NCBI GenBank assembly: GCA_910574205.1
Contig: CAJSYJ010000003.1
Location: forward strand, 62,001 to 126,000
DNA length: 64,000 nucleotides
From: Bacteroidales bacterium
Lineage (GTDB): Bacteria; Bacteroidota; Bacteroidia; Bacteroidales; Rikenellaceae
Direction: 5' to 3'
Shown: positions 32,825 through 42,677 of the stretch, piece after piece
Layout: each line of letters opens with the position of its first letter
Position numbering within the stretch: position 1 is the stretch's first letter
Notes under the pieces: generated by a model
Databases searched by the model: none
What the model was told of the DNA's origin: nothing
What the model saw: only the letters and a program-made list of their open reading frames with translations
Program-made: the position numbers and the translations under genes

Positions 32825-34567
32825 ATGAACAAAAAACTATTTTTGTTGGCAGTAATCGCCATATTTGGCTATTCGTGTTCGAGCGAAATCGACATTCTCA
32901 ATGACACCGACACAACACGTGCAGTTGTAATTCCGGGTTCTGACATATTACAACCGATCCATATCGGCGAAAGACTGGAAAATCCGTATTCGGTAAAGAA
33001 CATGCTCAAAGCATATGCGAACCTTAAAGATCAACCTATCTTTTCAGGTCTTACCGAATCAGACATCAAAACTACCCATTACTATGTAAGATTCAAACCT
33101 GCCAACGAAGAAGAATTAAAAGCATTGAAGCAGGATCCGACATTGGTATTGTACGAGTATCCTCTCGACTACAACATTCATGAAGGCGGCGAATCATACC
33201 ACGATCCTGCAATACCGGATTCCCTGCCAACTTATCAATATGCATCCATACCAGCAGTTTTATGGGCACGAAAGCGGAATACACTTCAAATAGAATATAC
33301 GGTTCTGGAAAATCTATATATTCCTGACGAAGAATATATAGATGATATAGAAGCATATAGCTCCGAAGATAACGCTAATGAATTTGCCATAGAGGCTTTG
33401 GTAGACGAAGCACTAAAAATTACAGGCAATGACGGAGATCAACCTGTAACACGAGCATCCAATAAATGGACTCCCTCCGGAAAAATTACCGCTTACGACA
33501 ATATCGTGGGAGATTTCATCCCTTTGAAAGGCGTCAAAGTCAGGGCACGCCGCTGGTTTACCACATATATCGGGCACACGGACGGTAATGGACATTTTAT
33601 TTGCAACGGAAGATTCAAGCGACCGGCGAATTATTCTATCGTATGGGAAAGCGCTAAATGGGACATAAGGGACGGCAGATGGGTACAGGCATATTTTAAT
33701 GGTCCTAAAATAACCGGTTCTTGGCAGTTAGATATCGGAGACGGAGACAAAAAGTCAATTCATTTCGCAACCATACATCGTGCATTACATCGTTATTATT
33801 ATGGCCTTACCTACGGCCTAAGCAGACCTAACAACAGCAGAAAAGAAAAAATAGGTTATATACATGAAAACGGAGATGTTGCGGGCATCTACCACCGCCA
33901 ACGCAATGCCGGCATTTTATCAGATATGGAAATATATGGGAAACATGACAATGTGTGGTATAAGCCATCTCAGATATTAAGCACTACATTTCATGAATTA
34001 GGACACGCCGCACATTTTACAAACTCAAATAGTAATTATAAATCTGCCGAAAGAAAACTGCGCGAGAGCTGGGCACGTTGTGTGCAATATTATCTAACCC
34101 TTCAAGAATATACGGATCTCGCATATGAAAAATCTCTATATACGTATAGTCCGGCCTATCTTATATCGGATATTACGATGCGCTGCATAACAGTAACCAT
34201 AATGATGCCGGATGAACAATACAACTTTCAAGATTGGTACAAAGACAAGCATGAACATTGCTATGACTATACCCCTCTTTTCATAGATTTATTGGATAAT
34301 TACAACCAATACAAATGCATGATTGGTCGGAAAAAATATCTTGACGACAACAAAAAGCTGGTTGATTTCGATCCGTCGATGTATCCCGATGACCAGATAC
34401 ACGATTTTCCTATCGATAAACTCGAAGACATAGTATTCAGCTCTCAAACTATATCCGATGTAAAGAGTAAACTTTTGCAATTTGTGATTGACAACCCGAC
34501 AATAGCAAAAAACTGCAACCTTTCAGAACAAACCATCAATAAACTTTTCAGCTATTATGAATACTAA
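32825..34567 (+). CDS. Lipoprotein with HExxH zinc-metallopeptidase motif, AT-rich
   Basis: A 580-residue protein with a lipoprotein signal ending at Cys18 (IFGYSC). The C-terminal half contains TTFHELGHAAH: His390, Glu391 and His394 form HExxH, with another His at 397 and an ESWARC segment 22 residues later that could supply the third ligand in a gluzincin-like site. The N-terminal part (20-220) shows no recognised domain; 240-300 looks like a small beta domain (GHTDGNGHFICNG, carboxypeptidase-regulatory-like). Base composition is clearly lower in GC than the flanking thi and ATPase genes, suggesting later acquisition. Its stop lies inside the next gene, an 11-base overlap. Substrate unknown. 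Confidence 0.78.
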   Translation: MNKKLFLLAVIAIFGYSCSSEIDILNDTDTTRAVVIPGSDILQPIHIGERLENPYSVKNMLKAYANLKDQPIFSGLTESDIKTTHYYVRFKPANEEELKALKQDPTLVLYEYPLDYNIHEGGESYHDPAIPDSLPTYQYASIPAVLWARKRNTLQIEYTVLENLYIPDEEYIDDIEAYSSEDNANEFAIEALVDEALKITGNDGDQPVTRASNKWTPSGKITAYDNIVGDFIPLKGVKVRARRWFTTYIGHTDGNGHFICNGRFKRPANYSIVWESAKWDIRDGRWVQAYFNGPKITGSWQLDIGDGDKKSIHFATIHRALHRYYYGLTYGLSRPNNSRKEKIGYIHENGDVAGIYHRQRNAGILSDMEIYGKHDNVWYKPSQILSTTFHELGHAAHFTNSNSNYKSAERKLRESWARCVQYYLTLQEYTDLAYEKSLYTYSPAYLISDITMRCITVTIMMPDEQYNFQDWYKDKHEHCYDYTPLFIDLLDNYNQYKCMIGRKKYLDDNKKLVDFDPSMYPDDQIHDFPIDKLEDIVFSSQTISDVKSKLLQFVIDNPTIAKNCNLSEQTINKLFSYYEY

Positions 34568-35021
34568 AATCAAAATATTATTTGCCATATTAACAGCAAT
34601 CTGTCTTTGCGGTTGCGAGAGCGAAGACAAGCGTTATTACGCCCGCTTCATGATATTCCGGTGCCATAACGCGACCGACCACGAAGTGATAATCGAAGAG
34701 GAAAATCTGGACTATGGGGCCAAAATCATCCCTGCGCACGAAACACGCGACTTGGTGCAAGTGTGGCAGGCAACGAACAAAGACTACATAGTGGGATTCT
34801 TCTCAGAAACCGCCATCGTGTACGACCGCAAGTACCGCTGCCCGGAAAGAATCGCCGATTGGTCCATATCTATCAGAAATTACCTGAACTGGCAGGAGTC
34901 GCCCGACTCCGAGCCACGATACAAGTATTACGAATACACCTTCACGGACGAATACTATCGGCATGTAGTCGAAAACGGGGAGGAAATCGACCAGTGGCAC
35001 GTACCGGGATTCTACCAGTAG
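34557..35021 (+). CDS. Small lipoprotein of unknown function
   Basis: A 154-residue protein with lipobox LCGC (Cys20). Rich in Tyr, Glu and Asp; no recognised domain. It overlaps the metallopeptidase gene by 11 bases, so the two are co-expressed and may act together, for example as enzyme and partner or inhibitor. GC content rises toward its 3' end. Confidence 0.72.
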   Translation: MNTKIKILFAILTAICLCGCESEDKRYYARFMIFRCHNATDHEVIIEEENLDYGAKIIPAHETRDLVQVWQATNKDYIVGFFSETAIVYDRKYRCPERIADWSISIRNYLNWQESPDSEPRYKYYEYTFTDEYYRHVVENGEEIDQWHVPGFYQ

Positions 35022-35060
35022 AAGCTCAGTTGCCGCCGTGCATCTCTTGCTGCAATGTCT

Positions 35061-35097
35061 CGCCCCCGCCGGATTGCATTCCGACGGGGGCGGTTTT
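35061..35097 (+). terminator. Terminator after the lipoprotein pair
   Basis: Twelve-base stem with one mismatch (35061-35072 with 35081-35092; CGCCCCCG/CGGGGGCG at the base) followed by GTTTTC. Confidence 0.8.
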
Positions 35098-35460
35098 CGA
35101 TTTCAGAAGCATCCGGGCTTCGGCAGGCGAATGACGGTTCTCGATCTCAGCAACTCTCAGATTTCGCCGGGCGGAAGCTATCTCGGATTTCATGGATTTC
35201 CGAGCGTCGGCAGGCATGACGGTCTTCGGTTTCTGCCACCTGCCGTCCACGGCGCGCAACACCCTGCCCGTCATGCGCTCCGTCCATAAGCGAGTCGCCC
35301 GCGCACCCGCAACAGGCGGCCGGCCGAAGCCGTTCGCGTCAAAGGAGTGCAGAGCATCGCCGCACGCCCGGCGGCAAATTCCGGTTCCGCGCCGTAAAGC
35401 CGCAGCAGCCGAAATGGCCGGTAATAAACAAATCTTCGAAACAGCCTACAATCCGCTTAC
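35098..35460. other. Gene-free stretch upstream of the V-ATPase operon
   Basis: No credible gene. An imperfect direct repeat is visible: CGGCAGGCGAATGACGG at 35122 and CGGCAGGCATGACGG at 35208, each followed by a similar TTCTCG/TCTTCG string. Open frames here have no family resemblance. Confidence 0.5.
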
Positions 35461-35466
35461 AATATC

Positions 35467-35497
35467 TTTGCTAAATTAAAAAATAAGTGTATATTTG
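35467..35497 (+). promoter_or_regulatory. Bacteroidota-type promoter for the V-ATPase operon
   Basis: TTTG at 35467-35470, a 19-base spacer and TATATTTG at 35490-35497. The TTTG is itself part of a second -7-like box (TATCTTTG, 35463-35470), so two overlapping promoters are possible. Leader about 110 bases. Confidence 0.83.
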
Positions 35498-35612
35498 TGA
35501 GAATTTTGCGGAAGCGTGGCTCCGCCGTCCCGTCGTGCGGGGTCGGACAGAGTCTTCCGGCAACGAAGCGAAAGAAAAAAACACTTAAAAATATCAAAAC
35601 CGAATTAAAACT

Positions 35613-36227
35613 ATGGAAAACAACAAACTTCAAGAGTTGACACGCAAGCTCTACAACGACGGTTTGGAGAAGGGACGCGCCGAGGCGGATGCGCTCGTAG
35701 CCGAGGCCAGACAGCAGGCTGCCGCTATCGTAGCCGAGGCCAAGGCCGCAGCCGAAGCCGAGATCAAGGCGGCGCAGACGCGCTCGAAGGATATCGAGAA
35801 GAACACGCTGACCGAGATCGCGCTGGCAGGACGTCAGGCCGTTGCGAAGATCAAGACCGAGATCGCCGACGCCGTAATCATGAAATCGACGGGCAAGGCC
35901 GTCGCCGGCGCTGCATCGGATCCGGCATTCGTCAAGGAGATGTTGCTGGCCGTGGCCAAGAACTGGACGTCGAACACTTCGGACGTATCGCTCTCGGCGC
36001 TGCTGCCCGAGGCCAAGAAAGCCGAGCTGGATGCAGCGATCGCCGGCAGTGCGGCCGAGCTGCTCGCAGCAGGCGTCGAGGTCGGTTATTCGGCCGAGGT
36101 AAAGAACGGTTTCAAGGTGGGCGCCAAGAACGGCGGCTACTACATATCGTTTACCGACGAGAGCTTCTACGCGCTGTTGAAGGAGTATCTGCGCGACAAG
36201 GTTGCTAACATGCTGTTCAACGAGTAG
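35613..36227 (+). CDS. atpE: V-type ATP synthase subunit E
   Basis: A 204-residue protein: long Ala/Glu/Lys-rich N-terminal helix (about 5-90) and a small C-terminal domain ending in ESFYALLKEYLRDKVANMLF, as in the peripheral-stalk E subunit that tethers the catalytic head. First gene of the operon. Assignment rests on the helix pattern and operon position as well as C-terminal resemblance. Confidence 0.88.
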   Translation: MENNKLQELTRKLYNDGLEKGRAEADALVAEARQQAAAIVAEAKAAAEAEIKAAQTRSKDIEKNTLTEIALAGRQAVAKIKTEIADAVIMKSTGKAVAGAASDPAFVKEMLLAVAKNWTSNTSDVSLSALLPEAKKAELDAAIAGSAAELLAAGVEVGYSAEVKNGFKVGAKNGGYYISFTDESFYALLKEYLRDKVANMLFNE

Positions 36228-36229
36228 CC

Positions 36230-37066
36230 ATGTTCGACAAAAACTATTACTGCTTAGTGGCGGGTCTGCGCGAGTGGACGCTCGAATCCGATACCAAGGG
36301 ATTCGACGCGCGAGCCATAGTCGCGGAGATCTCGGACGAGTTGTCGGCCTCCGACGCCGAGGCCGTAAGACTGCTCTACGTCTACTACGACTGCCAGAAC
36401 ATCGTCGCACGCCGCGAAGGACGCACGCTGCACAACCCGCTGGGCAACCTCTCCAAGGAGGAGGTGGGCGAGGTGCTCGACGGCCGCTACCCGCTGCTGC
36501 CGCGACGCCTGGCGCGCGTAATGGCCGCATACGCCGATCCCGAAGGCGAGGAGGCCGAGAACGTAGCGACGGGCGAGCGTTTCGAGAAGTCGCTCTACGA
36601 GGCCTATTACGCCGAGCTGGCAGCATCGTCGTGCCGGTTCCTGCGCGACTGGGCGCGCTTCGACCGCAATCTGCGCAACGTTACGGCCGCCGTGGCGGCA
36701 CGTGCCGCAGGCCGCGGGGTGGAGAGCGTTACGGTAGGCTCGGGCGATGTGGTCGAGCAGCTGACGCGTTCGTCGGCCGCCGACTTCGGTCTTAGAGGCG
36801 AGCTGCCCTATATCGACGCCGTCATCACGGCTGTGGCCGATGAGGGCGACCTGATAGCCAAGGAGCACAAGATCGACCTGATACGCTGGAACGAGGCCGA
36901 CGAGATGACCGTGTTCGACTACTTCAACATCAACTACATACTTGCATATCTGGTCAAGGTCAACATCGTTGCGCGTTGGAGCGTGCTCAACCCCGAGAAG
37001 GGTCGCGAGATGCTCGACCGCCTGATGCGCGATCTGGACGGAAAAGAACTTGTGAATAAACAATAA
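36230..37066 (+). CDS. DUF2764 family protein of the V-type ATPase operon
   Basis: A 278-residue soluble helical protein, matching the DUF2764 family that occurs between subunit E and A genes in Bacteroidota and spirochaete V-type operons. It occupies the position of subunit C (d) and may replace it as the socket between rotor and central stalk; that role is inference. It starts two bases after atpE and precedes atpA by 15 bases. Confidence 0.8.
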   Translation: MFDKNYYCLVAGLREWTLESDTKGFDARAIVAEISDELSASDAEAVRLLYVYYDCQNIVARREGRTLHNPLGNLSKEEVGEVLDGRYPLLPRRLARVMAAYADPEGEEAENVATGERFEKSLYEAYYAELAASSCRFLRDWARFDRNLRNVTAAVAARAAGRGVESVTVGSGDVVEQLTRSSAADFGLRGELPYIDAVITAVADEGDLIAKEHKIDLIRWNEADEMTVFDYFNINYILAYLVKVNIVARWSVLNPEKGREMLDRLMRDLDGKELVNKQ

Positions 37067-37081
37067 AACTACGATAAACTG

Positions 37082-38839
37082 ATGAAAACAACAGGACGTG
37101 TTAACGGCATCATCTCGAACATCGTCATCGTCAAGACCGACGGTGCGGTGGGTCAGAACGAGATATGCCATGTATATTGCGGCACGACCCGCATGATGGC
37201 CGAGGTCATCAAGGTTATAGGCGACGAGGCCTACGTGCAGGTGTTCGACAGTACGCGTGCGTTGAAGATCGGCGACCGCGTCGAGTTCGAGGGTCACATG
37301 CTCGAAGCCACGCTCGCTCCGGGTCTGCTGTCGCGCAACTACGACGGTCTGCAAAACGACTTGGAGAAGATGGACGGTCTGTTCATCGCGCGCGGTTCGA
37401 TTACCGACCCGATCGACTTCGAGAAGAAGTGGGAGTACAAGCCGCTGGCTAAGGTCGGCGACAAGGTTACGGCCGGCGCATGGCTGGGCGAGGTGCAGGA
37501 GCAGTGGGTGGCGCACAAGATCATGGTGCCGTTCATCATGCAGGGCAGCTATACGGTCAAGTCGCTCGCCGCAGAGGGCAGCTACAAGGTAACCGACACG
37601 ATAGCCACGCTCCAAGACACAGACGGCAACGAGTATCCCGTCACGATGGTTCAGAAGTGGCCGGTCAAGCAGGCCATACGCTGCTTCGACGAGAAGCCGC
37701 GCCCCTCGCGCGTCATGGAGACCGGCGTGCGCGCCATAGATACGTTCAACCCGCTGGCCGAGGGCGGTACGGGCTTCATCCCCGGTCCGTTCGGTGCGGG
37801 CAAGACCGTGTTGCAGCACGCCATATCGAAGCAGGCCGAGGCCGACGTGATAATCATCGTCGCATGCGGCGAGCGTGCCAACGAGGTGGTCGAGATCTTC
37901 GCCGAGTTCCCCGAGCTGGTCGACCCGCACACCGGTCACAAGCTCATGGAGCGAACGATCATCATCTGCAACACTTCGAACATGCCCGTTGCAGCCCGCG
38001 AGGCGTCGGTGTACACCGGTATGACAATCGGCGAGTACTACCGCTCCATGGGATTGAAGGTGCTCGTTATGGCCGACTCTACATCACGCTGGGCGCAGGC
38101 GCTGCGCGAGATGTCGAACCGCTTGGAGGAGCTGCCCGGTCAGGACGCCTTCCCGATGGACCTTTCGGCTATCATCTCCAACTTCTACGCCCGCGCCGGC
38201 CTTGTGAAGCTCCACAACGGCCACACCGGTTCGGTTACGTTCCTCGGTACGGTATCGCCCGCCGGCGGTAACCTCAAAGAGCCCGTTACGGAGTCGACCA
38301 AGAAGGCCGCACGCTGCTTCTACGCTCTGTCGCAGGGTCGCGCCGACTCGAAGCGCTACCCCGCTATCGACCCGTTGGAGTCGTACTCGAAGTATCTGGA
38401 ATATCCCGAGGTGCGCGAGTATCTCGACGAGCATATCGAGAAGAATTGGGTCGATGCCGTATACGAGGGCAAGACGATCGTGCAGCGAGGCAAGGAGGCC
38501 AACGACCAGATCAACATTCTGGGCGACGACGGCGTGCCTACCGAGTACCACGAGCGTTTCTGGAAGAGCGAGCTGATCGACTTCGTGATCCTGCAACAGG
38601 ACGCATTCGACGCGATCGACGCCAACTGCCCCACCGAGCGTCAGAAGATGATGTACAACATGGTGCTCGACATCTGCCGCAAGCAGTTCGACTTCGCCGA
38701 CTTCGAGGAGTGCTCGCAGTACTTCAAGTCGCTCATCAACCTCTTCCGCCAGATGAACTATTCGGAGTGGAAGAGCGAGCAGTTCGACGATTACCGCCGC
38801 CAGATCGAGAAATTCGTAAACGACAAATCGGCTAAATAA
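37082..38839 (+). CDS. atpA: V-type ATP synthase subunit A (catalytic)
   Basis: A 585-residue catalytic subunit. Walker A GPFGAGKT lies at 235-242, with the V/A-specific non-homologous region before it (about 110-190) and the conserved GERANEVVE and SSTSRWAQALRE-like segments (ADSTSRWAQALREMS). It forms the hexameric head with subunit B and carries out ATP synthesis or hydrolysis. Confidence 0.97.
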   Translation: MKTTGRVNGIISNIVIVKTDGAVGQNEICHVYCGTTRMMAEVIKVIGDEAYVQVFDSTRALKIGDRVEFEGHMLEATLAPGLLSRNYDGLQNDLEKMDGLFIARGSITDPIDFEKKWEYKPLAKVGDKVTAGAWLGEVQEQWVAHKIMVPFIMQGSYTVKSLAAEGSYKVTDTIATLQDTDGNEYPVTMVQKWPVKQAIRCFDEKPRPSRVMETGVRAIDTFNPLAEGGTGFIPGPFGAGKTVLQHAISKQAEADVIIIVACGERANEVVEIFAEFPELVDPHTGHKLMERTIIICNTSNMPVAAREASVYTGMTIGEYYRSMGLKVLVMADSTSRWAQALREMSNRLEELPGQDAFPMDLSAIISNFYARAGLVKLHNGHTGSVTFLGTVSPAGGNLKEPVTESTKKAARCFYALSQGRADSKRYPAIDPLESYSKYLEYPEVREYLDEHIEKNWVDAVYEGKTIVQRGKEANDQINILGDDGVPTEYHERFWKSELIDFVILQQDAFDAIDANCPTERQKMMYNMVLDICRKQFDFADFEECSQYFKSLINLFRQMNYSEWKSEQFDDYRRQIEKFVNDKSAK

Positions 38840-38847
38840 GCATAGTT

Positions 38848-40167
38848 ATGACAACACGTGCATTTCAGAAAGTATATACCAAGATAGACAACATTACCAA
38901 AGCCACGATCACGCTGCGTGCGTCGGGCGTTGGCAATGACGAGCTTGCGACCGTCGGCGGCCGTCTGGCTCAGGTAGTAAAGATCATGGGAGAGAACGTT
39001 ACGTTGCAGGTTTTCTCCGGAACCGAGGGTCTGGCAACCGACTCGGAGGTAGTATTCCACGGCGAGCCTCCCAAGCTGCGCGTATCCGACGCGCTGGCAG
39101 GCCGCTTCTTCAACGCCTACGGACAGCCGCTCGAAGGCGGCGAGCTGACCGAGGGCGAGGCCCGCGAGATCGGCGGTCCGACGGTAAACCCGTTCCGACG
39201 CATACAGCCCTCCGAGCTTATCGCCACGGGTATCGCCGGCATCGACCTCAACAACACGATCGTCTCGGGTCAGAAGATCCCCTTCTTCGCCGACCCCGAC
39301 CAGCCCTATAACGCCGTCATGGCCAACGTGGCGCTGCGTGCCAAAGCCGACAAGATCATCCTCGGCGGCATGGGTCTTACCAACGACGACTTCCTCTACT
39401 TCAAACACGTATTCGAGAACGCCGGTGCGCTCGACCGCATCGTGTCGTTCGTCAACACCACCGACAACCCGCCCGTGGAGCGACTGCTCGTGCCCGACAT
39501 GGCGCTGACCGCCGCCGAGTACTTCGCCGTCGACAAAGGCGAGAAGGTGCTGGTGCTGCTGACCGACATGACCCTCTACGCCGATGCCTTGGCGATCGTG
39601 TCGAACCGTATGGACCAGATCCCCTCGAAGGACTCTATGCCCGGTTCGCTCTACTCGGACCTTGCCAAGATCTACGAGAAGGCCGTACAGCTGCCTAACG
39701 GCGGTTCGATAACGATCATCGCCGTGACCACGCTTTCGGGCGGCGACATCACGCACGCCATTCCCGATAATACGGGTTACATTACCGAGGGTCAGCTCTT
39801 CCTCAGAAACGACTCCGATACGGGTAAGGTCATCGTCGACCCGTTCCGTTCGCTGTCGCGACTCAAACAGCTCGTCATCGGCAAGAAGACGCGCGAGGAT
39901 CATCCTCAGGTCATGAACGCCTGCGTGCGACTCTATGCCGACGCAGCCAACGCCAAGACCAAGTTGGAGAACGGTTTCGACCTGTCGGACTACGACGAGC
40001 GTTCGCTCAGCTTCGCCAAGGACTACTCGGAGAAGCTGCTGGCAATCGACGTCAACATCGATATCGACCAGATGCTCGATACGGCATGGCAGCTCTTCGC
40101 CAAGTACTTCTCTAAGGAGGAGGTGGCCATAAAGCAGGCTCTGATCGACAAATACTGGAAAGCATAA
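38848..40167 (+). CDS. atpB: V-type ATP synthase subunit B
   Basis: A 439-residue non-catalytic head subunit. Conserved V/A B-type features: GGPTVNPFRRIQPSELI, IAGIDLNN, LTDMTLYADAL, and SMPGSLYSDLAKIYEKA. The region usually reading SGSGLPHN is ADPDQPYN here, a shared oddity of this lineage or a divergence; there is no P-loop, as expected. Eight bases after atpA. Confidence 0.95.
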   Translation: MTTRAFQKVYTKIDNITKATITLRASGVGNDELATVGGRLAQVVKIMGENVTLQVFSGTEGLATDSEVVFHGEPPKLRVSDALAGRFFNAYGQPLEGGELTEGEAREIGGPTVNPFRRIQPSELIATGIAGIDLNNTIVSGQKIPFFADPDQPYNAVMANVALRAKADKIILGGMGLTNDDFLYFKHVFENAGALDRIVSFVNTTDNPPVERLLVPDMALTAAEYFAVDKGEKVLVLLTDMTLYADALAIVSNRMDQIPSKDSMPGSLYSDLAKIYEKAVQLPNGGSITIIAVTTLSGGDITHAIPDNTGYITEGQLFLRNDSDTGKVIVDPFRSLSRLKQLVIGKKTREDHPQVMNACVRLYADAANAKTKLENGFDLSDYDERSLSFAKDYSEKLLAIDVNIDIDQMLDTAWQLFAKYFSKEEVAIKQALIDKYWKA

Positions 40168-40176
40168 CCACACGCA

Positions 40177-40791
40177 ATGGCAATCAAATTTCAATATAAC
40201 AAGACTTCGCTCGGCGAGCTGGGCAAACAGCTCAAAATGCGACAGAAGGCTCTCCCCACCATAAAGAGCAAGGAGAGTGCGCTGCGCACCGAAGTAAAGC
40301 GGGCGAAGGACTCCGCGCAGTCGCTCAAACGTGAGTTGGACGCGGCCAAGGCCGAGTACGACTACATGCTGGGGCTGTGGGGAGAGTTTGATTGTACCCT
40401 TATCCGCATCGAGGACGTCGAACTGACGACTCAGAAGATTGCGGGCGTGCGGACGCCTGTCCTCAAAAACATAGTCTACGACGAAAAACCCTACGACCTG
40501 TTCTCGTCGCCGGTATGGTATGCCGACGGTGTGAGAATACTCAAACGCCTCTCGCGTCTGGGCATCGAGTACGAGGTGTATGCGCGTAAGACCGAGTTGC
40601 TGGACTTCGCCCGCCGCAAAACCACTCAGAAGGTGAACCTCTACGAAAAGGTGCAGATACCCGGTTACGAGGACGCCATACGTAAGATCAAGCGATTCAT
40701 GGAGGATGAGGAGAACCTCTCCAAGTCTGCACAGAAGATCGTCAAAACACGTCAACAGCAACAGCAGGCCACGGAGGGGCAGGAGTTATGA
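40177..40791 (+). CDS. atpD: V-type ATP synthase subunit D (central stalk)
   Basis: A 204-residue protein with long N- and C-terminal helices (about 5-70 and 140-200) and a short middle domain, the fold of the rotating central shaft. Its stop overlaps the next start (ATGA at 40788-40791). Length matches the family. Confidence 0.92.
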   Translation: MAIKFQYNKTSLGELGKQLKMRQKALPTIKSKESALRTEVKRAKDSAQSLKRELDAAKAEYDYMLGLWGEFDCTLIRIEDVELTTQKIAGVRTPVLKNIVYDEKPYDLFSSPVWYADGVRILKRLSRLGIEYEVYARKTELLDFARRKTTQKVNLYEKVQIPGYEDAIRKIKRFMEDEENLSKSAQKIVKTRQQQQQATEGQEL

Positions 40792-42638
40792 TTTCGAAAA
40801 TGACACGTTACGACTTCGTGCTCTACGGAGCGCAAGCCGACGACTTCATCGAGCAGTTGCGCAGTCTGGGTCTGGTGGATATCACGACCACGGGCTGGGA
40901 GCCGTCGGACGAGGACAGAGGCCTGTTGCTCGATATCGACGCCCACAACAAGGCTGTCGACTATCTGCGCGGGTTCGTCAAGAGCGACGCCTTCGACGCC
41001 GCAGCCAAGCCCTACGCCGATGCTACGGAGGCTTTCAAGGCCTACATGCAGGCGCAGGCCGAGCGCACGTCGCTGGTGCAGGAGATCGCACGCATAGAGA
41101 AGCAGCGCGACGAGATCGAGCCGTGGGGACGTTTCTCGGCCGATGAGGCGGCGGCGCTTGCCGCACGCGGCATCGTGCTGCGATACTTCACGGCACAGAC
41201 ATCGACCTTCGACAAGTCGCTCGACGCATGGTCGGCCGACTACACCGTAGCCGAGATCAACCGCACGGCCTCGACCGTATACTTCGTCGTGATGGCCGCA
41301 CCCGATGCCGACATCGCCATTGATGCGCAGGAGGTCAAGCTCCCTGCAATGGACTTCTCGGCTCTCGACGGGGAGCGCAAGCGTCTCGAAGAGCGTCTGC
41401 GGCAGCTCGACGCGATATTCTCGCGTGCAGCCGCCTCGATCGGTATGATCGACGACCAGACCGCCGAGTTGAAGGAGCGTTTGCAGGGCTTGAAGGTCGG
41501 CGCTACGGCCGTCCGCGAAGCCGACGGCGAGTTGATGATAATGGAGGGCTGGGCCGAGGCCGATACCTCGGAGCGCGTAGACCGCATGTTGGAGGAGTAC
41601 CCCAACGTCGTCTACCTCAAACGCGACGCTACGATGGACGACGACGCACCCGTGAAGTTGAAGAACAACCGCTTCATGCGTCTGTTCGAGATGATCGGCG
41701 CGATGTACGCCCTGCCCAAGTACGGCACGATGGACCTCACGCCCTTCTTCGGACCCTTCTACATGCTCTTCTTCGCAATCTGTCTGGCCGATGCCGGCTA
41801 CGGACTGGTGCTGCTGGCGCTGGGTCTGGGTCTGCTCTTCAAGGGAGGCGAGAAGATGCGTCAGGCGGCATGGCTGTCGATCGTATGCTCGACGGCGACC
41901 GTCGCATTCGGTTTCTATGCCAACTCGTTCTTCGGCATGCCCATATCGGCAGTGCTGCCCGGAGTGAGATTCCTCGACTTCCAGAACGACTTCTTCTCGA
42001 TAGCGCTGGCTATCGGCGTGGTGCAGATCATGCTGGGTATGATACTCAACATATATCTGAAAACGAAGCTGTTCGGCTTTACCTCGTCGTTCGGCACGCT
42101 GGGCTGGTTCCTCGTGCTGCTCGCAGGCTGCCTCGCGGCGGGTCTGCCGATGCTGAACGAGAATTGGGTAATTCCGTGGTTTACCACCTCGTCGCCGGCA
42201 TTCCTGGCCGTCGTAGGCGTGGGACTGGTGCTCATGCTGCTGCTGAACAACGTCCGCCGCAATCCGCTTATCAACCTCGGCGCAGGCCTGTGGGACACGT
42301 ACAACAACATAACAGGTTTGTTGAGCGACGTGTTGAGCTACATCCGTCTGTTCGCCATAGGTCTGTCGGGCGGTGTGCTGGCGCAGGTGTTCAACTCGCT
42401 GGGTCTGGGTCTTACGGGACTCTCGGACGGCATCGAAGGCATGGACTGGTGGGTCGTTGCGATGAAGATCGTCGGAGCGTCGATGATACTTCTGGTAGGT
42501 CACGGCATCAACCTGTTCATGTCGGCCATATCGTCGTTCGTGCATCCGATGCGTCTGACATTCGTAGAATTTTACAAGAACGCAGGTTTCGAGATGAGCC
42601 AACGCTCGTTCGAGCCGCTGCAAAAATTGAAGAAATAG
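40788..42638 (+). CDS. atpI: V-type ATP synthase subunit I (membrane stator)
   Basis: A 616-residue subunit, homologous to eukaryotic subunit a. The soluble N-terminal half (1-300) is followed by about seven or eight membrane helices. The key ion-channel arginine is Arg520 in LSYIRLFAIGLSGG, the conserved half-channel motif. The C-terminus (FVHPMRLTFVEFYKNAGF) is typical. It forms the ion half-channels beside the K ring. Confidence 0.95.
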   Translation: MISKMTRYDFVLYGAQADDFIEQLRSLGLVDITTTGWEPSDEDRGLLLDIDAHNKAVDYLRGFVKSDAFDAAAKPYADATEAFKAYMQAQAERTSLVQEIARIEKQRDEIEPWGRFSADEAAALAARGIVLRYFTAQTSTFDKSLDAWSADYTVAEINRTASTVYFVVMAAPDADIAIDAQEVKLPAMDFSALDGERKRLEERLRQLDAIFSRAAASIGMIDDQTAELKERLQGLKVGATAVREADGELMIMEGWAEADTSERVDRMLEEYPNVVYLKRDATMDDDAPVKLKNNRFMRLFEMIGAMYALPKYGTMDLTPFFGPFYMLFFAICLADAGYGLVLLALGLGLLFKGGEKMRQAAWLSIVCSTATVAFGFYANSFFGMPISAVLPGVRFLDFQNDFFSIALAIGVVQIMLGMILNIYLKTKLFGFTSSFGTLGWFLVLLAGCLAAGLPMLNENWVIPWFTTSSPAFLAVVGVGLVLMLLLNNVRRNPLINLGAGLWDTYNNITGLLSDVLSYIRLFAIGLSGGVLAQVFNSLGLGLTGLSDGIEGMDWWVVAMKIVGASMILLVGHGINLFMSAISSFVHPMRLTFVEFYKNAGFEMSQRSFEPLQKLKK

Positions 42639-42677
42639 TATAATAAACAATAACAATTAAAAACTAATCAAACAATT

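Noticed and set aside
35038..35479. Short plus-strand frames (83 and 95 codons) before the V-ATPase operon
   Set aside because: They overlap a terminator and direct repeats and show no domain or signal features.
36254..37939. 561-codon open frame on the minus strand across DUF2764/atpA, and similar long antisense frames over clpX, tig, M16 protease and others
   Set aside because: These mirror real genes in GC-rich DNA with strong codon bias, have Arg/Val/His/Leu-rich sequence, no family motifs and no promoters.
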